5,745 nt of DNA from Bacteroidales bacterium UBA1256 (GTDB lineage Bacteria; Bacteroidota; Bacteroidia; Bacteroidales; Paludibacteraceae). Every line of letters starts with the position of its first letter. Positions within the stretch are counted from its first letter, which is position 1. This document shows, in pieces, positions 1 through 3,972 of the stretch. The stretch covers positions 663 through 6,407 of the forward strand of contig DBVU01000016.1 in assembly GCA_002308195.1 (NCBI GenBank), in the 5' to 3' direction. The translations under genes were made by a program, and so were the position numbers. Below the pieces are notes generated by a model. It was not told the DNA's origin. It saw only the letters and a list, made by a program, of their open reading frames with translations, and did not search any database.

Positions 1-314
1 TCATCATTGTGTGCAAACTGAATAATCAGGTAATCGCCCTCGTGCATTTGTTGCTTTACCGAAGGCCACAGATTGTCCGTCTCGTAGAACGTGCGTGTAC
101 TAGCACCACTCTTACCACGATTGTTCACCTCGACCGAATCAGTATTGAAGAACGCCTGTAGGTACATTCCCCACCCGCGTTTGGGCGTAGCGGCAGGTTG
201 ATACTCGCTCATCGTACTATCGCCGATGGTATGCACACGGCGCTTAGCAGCCGTTGCGGGCAACAGAAAGAGCGCAGAAAGAACAAAAATGAGAATATAT
301 CTGTTTTTCATCAT
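1..314 (-). CDS. Secreted SGNH esterase, rhamnogalacturonan acetylesterase-like (CE12), 3' partial
   Basis: Only the first 104 codons are present; the gene continues past the left edge. It begins ATGATG, so the start could be 314 or 311. Residues 1-23 form a classic signal peptide (basic MMKNR, a hydrophobic core, then PATAA), so the product is exported. Block I of the SGNH fold is TIGDSTM (29-35, nucleophile Ser33), block II is NNRGKSGAST (64-73, oxyanion Gly67), and block III is QFAHND (99-104) at the very edge. This spacing and the RGWG and TRTF segments match CE12 enzymes such as YesT/RhgT and fungal rhamnogalacturonan acetylesterase, which remove acetyl groups from pectin. The catalytic Asp-His pair lies outside the window. 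It begins 6 bases after the phosphatase stop, so it probably shares the transcript, although its role looks catabolic rather than regulatory. Confidence 0.87.
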   Translation of the reverse strand, partial: MMKNRYILIFVLSALFLLPATAAKRRVHTIGDSTMSEYQPAATPKRGWGMYLQAFFNTDSVEVNNRGKSGASTRTFYETDNLWPSVKQQMHEGDYLIIQFAHND

Positions 315-320
315 AAAGTA

Positions 321-1121
321 TTACAGCAAATATCGTTTCCGAAGAAGATGAATATCGTCGCGAGTGAGGAAAAGTTGGTTCTGTAGATATTCGATCATAC
401 CACCAAACTCGCGATCGATAAGATCGAGCGTGGTGCGGAAATTCTTGGTGCTAACGCCCATAAAGGCTTGTATTACATCCATCTCTGCCTCGCCTCCACC
501 ACGACTCATGACATCATCATTAAGACGCGCTACCAATTCTCGGTAGGCCGTGTTGCTGAGATCAAAATCGTTGATAATCACTTCGCGGTCAACACCTAGT
601 GCGAAAAGCATAAACGCGGCACCCCAACCTGTGCGGTCTTTCCCTTGAAAGCAATGCCAAAGCACCGCGCCCTCTGGCGTCTCGATAATGAGTCGGAGAA
701 AAGCAGCATACTGTAGTTGCGAATATTCGCTTCGGATAAGCGAAGGGTACATATCCGCGGCCATCTGCTGTACTTCAGGATAAAAAGCGTAGTTGACTAT
801 ATGACGCTCGAGGTCGAGAAATGCTTCTTGCGGAATAGCTTGTCCGCTGAGTCGTTCCTCACTCAAATCGATAGTGGGCAAACTGTGATGAGTAGCACCT
901 TCTATCTCTCTGTCAGGCAAAAACTCAGCCTCTCCTATCGAACGAAAATCGAAGATTCGCCTCAGCTGATACTCATCACGCAGACGACGAACATCTTCGT
1001 CGGTAGCATCATGCAGATGAGCCGTGCGCAGCAGTCGTCCGCTGCGTATTTCTCGCCCCTCATGGCCGATCAGTCCGCCTAAGTCGCGTGCATTGATAAT
1101 ATTGTCGAATAGGATATCCAA
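321..1121 (-). CDS. Tyrosine/dual-specificity phosphatase, Y_phosphatase3 (MptpB/LipA-like)
   Basis: This 266-residue protein carries the PTP-superfamily loop WHCFQGKDRTGWG at 155-167: nucleophile Cys157, Lys161, Asp162 and phosphate-binding Arg163. The GKDRTG form is typical of the MptpB/LipA-like group (Pfam Y_phosphatase3), whose members act on phosphotyrosine, phosphoserine/threonine or phosphoinositides. The family N-terminal motif NARDLGG is at 10-16 and FDFRS at 57-61. The start is TTG (1119-1121). The frame has a stop only 15 codons before NARDLGG and no ATG or GTG between them, so a non-ATG start seems forced. There is no signal peptide, so it is likely cytoplasmic. It begins 17 bases after the hydrolase stop. 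In context it may reverse the kinase-like protein's reaction, but that is a guess; the true substrate is unknown. Confidence 0.88.
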   Translation of the reverse strand: MDILFDNIINARDLGGLIGHEGREIRSGRLLRTAHLHDATDEDVRRLRDEYQLRRIFDFRSIGEAEFLPDREIEGATHHSLPTIDLSEERLSGQAIPQEAFLDLERHIVNYAFYPEVQQMAADMYPSLIRSEYSQLQYAAFLRLIIETPEGAVLWHCFQGKDRTGWGAAFMLFALGVDREVIINDFDLSNTAYRELVARLNDDVMSRGGGEAEMDVIQAFMGVSTKNFRTTLDLIDREFGGMIEYLQNQLFLTRDDIHLLRKRYLL

Positions 1122-1138
1122 GGTTGGAATTGCAAATT

Positions 1139-1717
1139 TTAGTGCTTAGGGAAAACTTGATTGATAAGAGCGACAAACTCTTGGTAAGCAAAGGTATCGC
1201 TGAGTTCGCTGAGCGAATCAGCTAAGCCGCGGTAATGCCACTCGTGGTCAGCTTTGTTCTTCACATGGAAAATATTCCACAGTTCATCTCCCTTTGTAGT
1301 GTAGTCGCGCGCGATGGCACGCATGTTGCTCAATTTATCGCCCATCGCCACTATCTTAGCATCGTGCGGAGCATTTTTCAGTCGAGTAATAGCGGCTTGT
1401 TTACGGTCGTGCCAGCTATCCTCCTCGCTCACTCCTTCTGCAAACTGGTCGCTTTCGGCAAATACCAAATCAGCAATGCGGTCGCCAAACTCACGACGCA
1501 AATCATCGACCTTCACATCTGTATCTTCGATAGTATCGTGCAAAGCCGCAGCGGCCAATAGTTCTTGGTCGGAAGTGATAGTAGCCACTATCTCAACCGC
1601 TTCCATCGGATGGACAATATACGGAAAACCTTTGCCGCGGCGCTCGGTGTTATGGTGCGCACGAACGGCAAAGACTATAGCTCGGTCGAGCAAGTCGGTA
1701 TTTAAGTATTTGTTCAT
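1139..1717 (-). CDS. HD-domain small alarmone hydrolase (Mesh1/SAH type)
   Basis: This 192-residue protein is close to a minimal single-domain (p)ppGpp hydrolase such as Mesh1. The signature elements appear in order: AHHNTERRGKGFPYIVHP at 20-37 (His22 as metal ligand; the Arg-rich and PYI-HP segment contacts the nucleotide), ALHDTIEDTD at 58-67 (His60-Asp61 metal pair; Glu64-Asp65 catalytic pair) and AMGDKLSNMRAI at 124-135 (Asp127 metal ligand, Asn131). All residues expected for manganese-dependent removal of the 3'-pyrophosphate are kept. It lacks a synthetase domain. The ATG at 1715-1717 follows the TAA of the kinase-like gene by one base, so the two are probably translationally coupled. 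The synthetase at 2572-3654 is the obvious opposing enzyme. It could set the alarmone level or act as a hydrolase antitoxin. A different nucleotide substrate, such as (pp)pApp or NADPH, is possible, since SAH enzymes can be broad. Confidence 0.9.
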   Translation of the reverse strand: MNKYLNTDLLDRAIVFAVRAHHNTERRGKGFPYIVHPMEAVEIVATITSDQELLAAAALHDTIEDTDVKVDDLRREFGDRIADLVFAESDQFAEGVSEEDSWHDRKQAAITRLKNAPHDAKIVAMGDKLSNMRAIARDYTTKGDELWNIFHVKNKADHEWHYRGLADSLSELSDTFAYQEFVALINQVFPKH

Positions 1718-1718
1718 A

Positions 1719-2558
1719 TTAGTAGATAGTTCCTTCGAGCATAGCTCGGAATTCCGGCATTGGACGTCCTGTGTCGCGTTCCACGATTAGCGTCTTCAAT
1801 CCGGCATAGATACGTACGGTGCGTTCTACTTCTTCCAAATCTGCATCAGGGCCGAAATATTCGGGTGCAAAAGCATCCCAGAAACGTCTTGCCGTAGCAT
1901 TGGACATATGATATTGCTCCATGGTCCACGCTTCGTCATTAAGGCAGCAACAGAGGTAAACCATTCCTATATCGAACATCGGGTAGCCATAGCAAAAATC
2001 GCCTAAGTCGATAAAATACGGTGTGCGGATTCCATCCTTCTCAGTAAAAATGCCATTAGAGAACTGCAAGTCACCATGAATAGCCGTGTCAGTATCGGGC
2101 GCAGCGGCAATGAAGGCGTGTATCTTCTCTTTCTGTTCGGGCGTGAAGAACTGATTCGCTTTGAGCATCGTATAAAGGCGGTCCTTGACATTTTCGAACT
2201 GAGTAGTATCCACATGAATGGCGTGGAGTTGCTTGCAAAGGCGAGCAAATTCGCGTGCATATTCCTCGGTGCGCTCAGGCTCATCGCCACAAGCACGTGA
2301 GTAGGAGCGCTTGCCCTCCATGCGGCGAAAACGAATACCGATGCGTTCGCCATCCGTTACCAGGTCACCCGGTTCGGGCGTAGGAATACCGAGTGCGTAC
2401 ACTTTCTGCGCCAATTCCAGTTCCAACTGAGCTGCCTCAAAATTGCGGAAATACATCTTCAGCATAATGCTGCTGTCCGTTTTATGGTTATAGCTCGCAC
2501 CATTGGCGCCTTCGCCAGTACGAACATAATCGTTCATGTCGATAAGTATGGGTTGCAT
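1719..2558 (-). CDS. APH/choline-kinase-fold phosphotransferase, TIGR02172-like
   Basis: This 279-residue protein has the aminoglycoside-phosphotransferase/eukaryotic-like kinase fold. A glycine-rich nucleotide loop GEGANGASYN lies at 15-24. A probable beta-3 lysine, Lys34, is in IMLKMY, and a helix-C-type acidic stretch ELELAQKV is at 46-53. The catalytic loop is AIHGDLQFSN (159-168; Asp163, Asn168) and the metal-binding motif is IDLGDF (183-188; Asp184, Asp187), followed by YPMFDIG. All ATP-site residues are present, so it is probably an active kinase, but its substrate is unknown. The family resemblance that comes to mind is TIGR02172, a group first noted as paralogues in Fibrobacter; I could not check this. 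It starts 13 bases after the synthetase stop; a second ATG at codon 8 is possible. It sits between an alarmone synthetase and hydrolase, which argues for a signalling or metabolite kinase rather than antibiotic resistance. Confidence 0.85.
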   Translation of the reverse strand: MQPILIDMNDYVRTGEGANGASYNHKTDSSIMLKMYFRNFEAAQLELELAQKVYALGIPTPEPGDLVTDGERIGIRFRRMEGKRSYSRACGDEPERTEEYAREFARLCKQLHAIHVDTTQFENVKDRLYTMLKANQFFTPEQKEKIHAFIAAAPDTDTAIHGDLQFSNGIFTEKDGIRTPYFIDLGDFCYGYPMFDIGMVYLCCCLNDEAWTMEQYHMSNATARRFWDAFAPEYFGPDADLEEVERTVRIYAGLKTLIVERDTGRPMPEFRAMLEGTIY

Positions 2559-2571
2559 GAGTCTCTTGAGT

Positions 2572-3654
2572 TTAGGGATTAGTCATAAAAGGCATTTTTT
2601 TTGCCAGTTCAAAAGTAGCATCTGCCAGCCATTCATTTTGCTCACTCTCGCCGTTGATAGCATTGAATAGGCGCGTCAGGCCAATCTTGCCTCCACCCTG
2701 ATGAAGAATATACACGATACATATATTCTGCACACCTACGGCCGAGGAGATGATATCGAGTCCGGTACTACCCAACTGATGGCGCGCCAACGTATATGCT
2801 TCATCTGCATAAGTACGACACAGACGACTGACATCGCCTAAAGTATGACAGCCGAAGGCCTTAAAGACACGCAAATAAGGCAACAATGGCACTTCTTGAA
2901 TCTCTGCTTGGTTGATAGCTGCAATGCGACGATTGAGCGCTTTGAATGGGCCTGTCTGCAGATAATTGCTGAATGTATCGCCATCCAGTTGCACATCGTC
3001 CAAACGGCCGCTACTAACCAACTGATGAACACGACGCCGATAGTCGGTTATCTCGGTGCGAATGCGACTGAACTCATCGTCCGCCAACTCTAGCATACCT
3101 GCCAAACGATTCATCTGGCGCAGATACATCGGAGGTATTTCTACACCGGATTTATAGCCCGTATCATGATTGATAGCGGCCCAAGCGTGCTGCAAAGTGG
3201 TACGAAGTTGCAATTCAAAGCGCAGCGTATTGATCTGCGGAAACTCCGGGTCATGGTACAATTGCTCAGGCAGACGACAGATATAGTGCAGCGAATTGTA
3301 GCCAAAACTGTCCAGATCGTGCAAACGGCGTTTGTCCACCGAGTTAGGCCAATCTATCTCGAATATCTTCTCTGCGATGGCAGCGATGCGGTCTACGTCA
3401 TCTGTATAGAAAGTGATAATACGTGTGCCTACCAGGTCCGTGACATCTTCTATCGATGCGTATTTATCGCCCTTCAGCGCCAATTTGCCCGCCAGGCTTT
3501 CGCGCGTCTTGACGCGCGCCTTGACAGTCGTGACCTCAATGCCATTCGTCTGCAGGGTCTGTTCCAACAGGCCCTTTACCACCTTGGCCATGCGTTCCAA
3601 CATCGGCAAAAGGGCATCGTACTGACCCAGCATTTGTTCTAAGTGTGCATCCAT
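2572..3654 (-). CDS. RelA/SpoT-type (p)ppGpp synthetase, stand-alone, with C-terminal extension
   Basis: This 360-residue protein holds a RelA/SpoT nucleotidyl-pyrophosphate transferase domain at about 25-205. Visible motifs are ARVKTRESLAGK (46-57; Arg47 and Lys49 at the substrate site), EDVTDLVGTRII (69-80; Asp73 at the catalytic metal site), FGYNSLHY (117-124; Tyr119, the guanine-stacking tyrosine) and FELQLRTTLQHAW (146-158; catalytic Glu147, Gln149, Arg151, His156), then NHDTGYK. No key residue is missing, so it should transfer pyrophosphate from ATP to a GDP/GTP-like acceptor. It has no HD hydrolase domain and no TGS or ACT domain, so it is not a long Rel. It is longer than typical small alarmone synthetases (about 200-260 residues): residues from about 205 to 360 form a mostly helical tail I cannot assign. 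The ATG follows the STAS stop by 14 bases. A matching hydrolase lies two genes downstream. A toxSAS-type activity on ATP/ADP or tRNA is possible and cannot be excluded from sequence. Confidence 0.92.
   Translation of the reverse strand: MDAHLEQMLGQYDALLPMLERMAKVVKGLLEQTLQTNGIEVTTVKARVKTRESLAGKLALKGDKYASIEDVTDLVGTRIITFYTDDVDRIAAIAEKIFEIDWPNSVDKRRLHDLDSFGYNSLHYICRLPEQLYHDPEFPQINTLRFELQLRTTLQHAWAAINHDTGYKSGVEIPPMYLRQMNRLAGMLELADDEFSRIRTEITDYRRRVHQLVSSGRLDDVQLDGDTFSNYLQTGPFKALNRRIAAINQAEIQEVPLLPYLRVFKAFGCHTLGDVSRLCRTYADEAYTLARHQLGSTGLDIISSAVGVQNICIVYILHQGGGKIGLTRLFNAINGESEQNEWLADATFELAKKMPFMTNP
3501..3518. repeat. Perfect 8-bp inverted repeat inside the synthetase gene
   Basis: The plus strand reads CGCGCGTC-TT-GACGCGCG, a perfect GC-only-ended palindrome with a 2-base centre. 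In the mRNA it could form a 7-bp hairpin with a 4-base loop. It lies in the codons for the substrate-site segment ARVKTRE of the alarmone synthetase, where the Arg codons CGC and CGT recur, so it may be simply a by-product of codon choice. No function is claimed. Confidence 0.6.
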
Positions 3655-3668
3655 GGGATAAGTGGCAA

Positions 3669-3971
3669 TTAAATAATCTCAAACAGGCTGATAAAACCGG
3701 TCATCATAAATACCTGCCGAATGTCTGAATTGATGTTACGTACTTGGAGTTTACCACCTTTTGCTGCAGACTCCTTGCGAAGCGTGAGAAACAGGCGAAG
3801 ACCGGACGAGGAGATATACTCCAATGCGCTACAATCCAGAATGATGTGCTTGTCGGCTTTTTCTGCCAACGATTGGAAATCGGGCGTAACTTCCGCAGCG
3901 GCGGGAGTGTCCAAACGCCCCGACAAACTAACAACCAAAATGTTGTCGTTCAATTCGATGCTAATGTTCAT
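3669..3971 (-). CDS. STAS-domain anti-sigma-factor antagonist (RsbV/SpoIIAA type)
   Basis: This 100-residue protein is the usual length for a single STAS domain. It begins with the beta-strand pattern ILVVSLSGRLDTPAA at 11-25 and carries IILDCSALEYISSSGLRL at 43-60. In SpoIIAA and RsbV the phosphorylated serine follows an aspartate in D-S-S/T-G. Here the segment reads ISSSG (53-57), so Ser55 is the aligned acceptor and the preceding Asp is replaced by Ser54. The ATG at 3969-3971 lies one base after the TAA of the sensor gene, which implies translational coupling and matched production. No Shine-Dalgarno sequence is seen; the upstream bases are A-rich, as is common in Bacteroidota. By family knowledge it should be the phosphorylation-controlled switch protein for the upstream phosphatase/kinase. 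Its effector is not evident, and no sigma factor is encoded in the window. Confidence 0.93.
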   Translation of the reverse strand: MNISIELNDNILVVSLSGRLDTPAAAEVTPDFQSLAEKADKHIILDCSALEYISSSGLRLFLTLRKESAAKGGKLQVRNINSDIRQVFMMTGFISLFEII

Positions 3972-3972
3972 T

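Noticed and set aside
1719..2558. Aminoglycoside-resistance gene
   Set aside because: Only the general fold motifs match. The signalling-operon context and lack of mobile-element traces do not support a resistance role.
2572..3654. Truncated full-length bifunctional Rel/SpoT
   Set aside because: The synthetase domain begins near the N-terminus, directly after a proper start, and the C-terminal part does not look like TGS, helical or ACT domains. The separate HD gene has its own start and a gene lies between them, so this is not a broken Rel.
2003..3934. Minus-strand alternative frames at 2003-2353, 2838-3032 and 3704-3934
   Set aside because: They overlap the kinase-like, synthetase and STAS genes in another frame and show no family motif, whereas the host frames carry full catalytic motifs.
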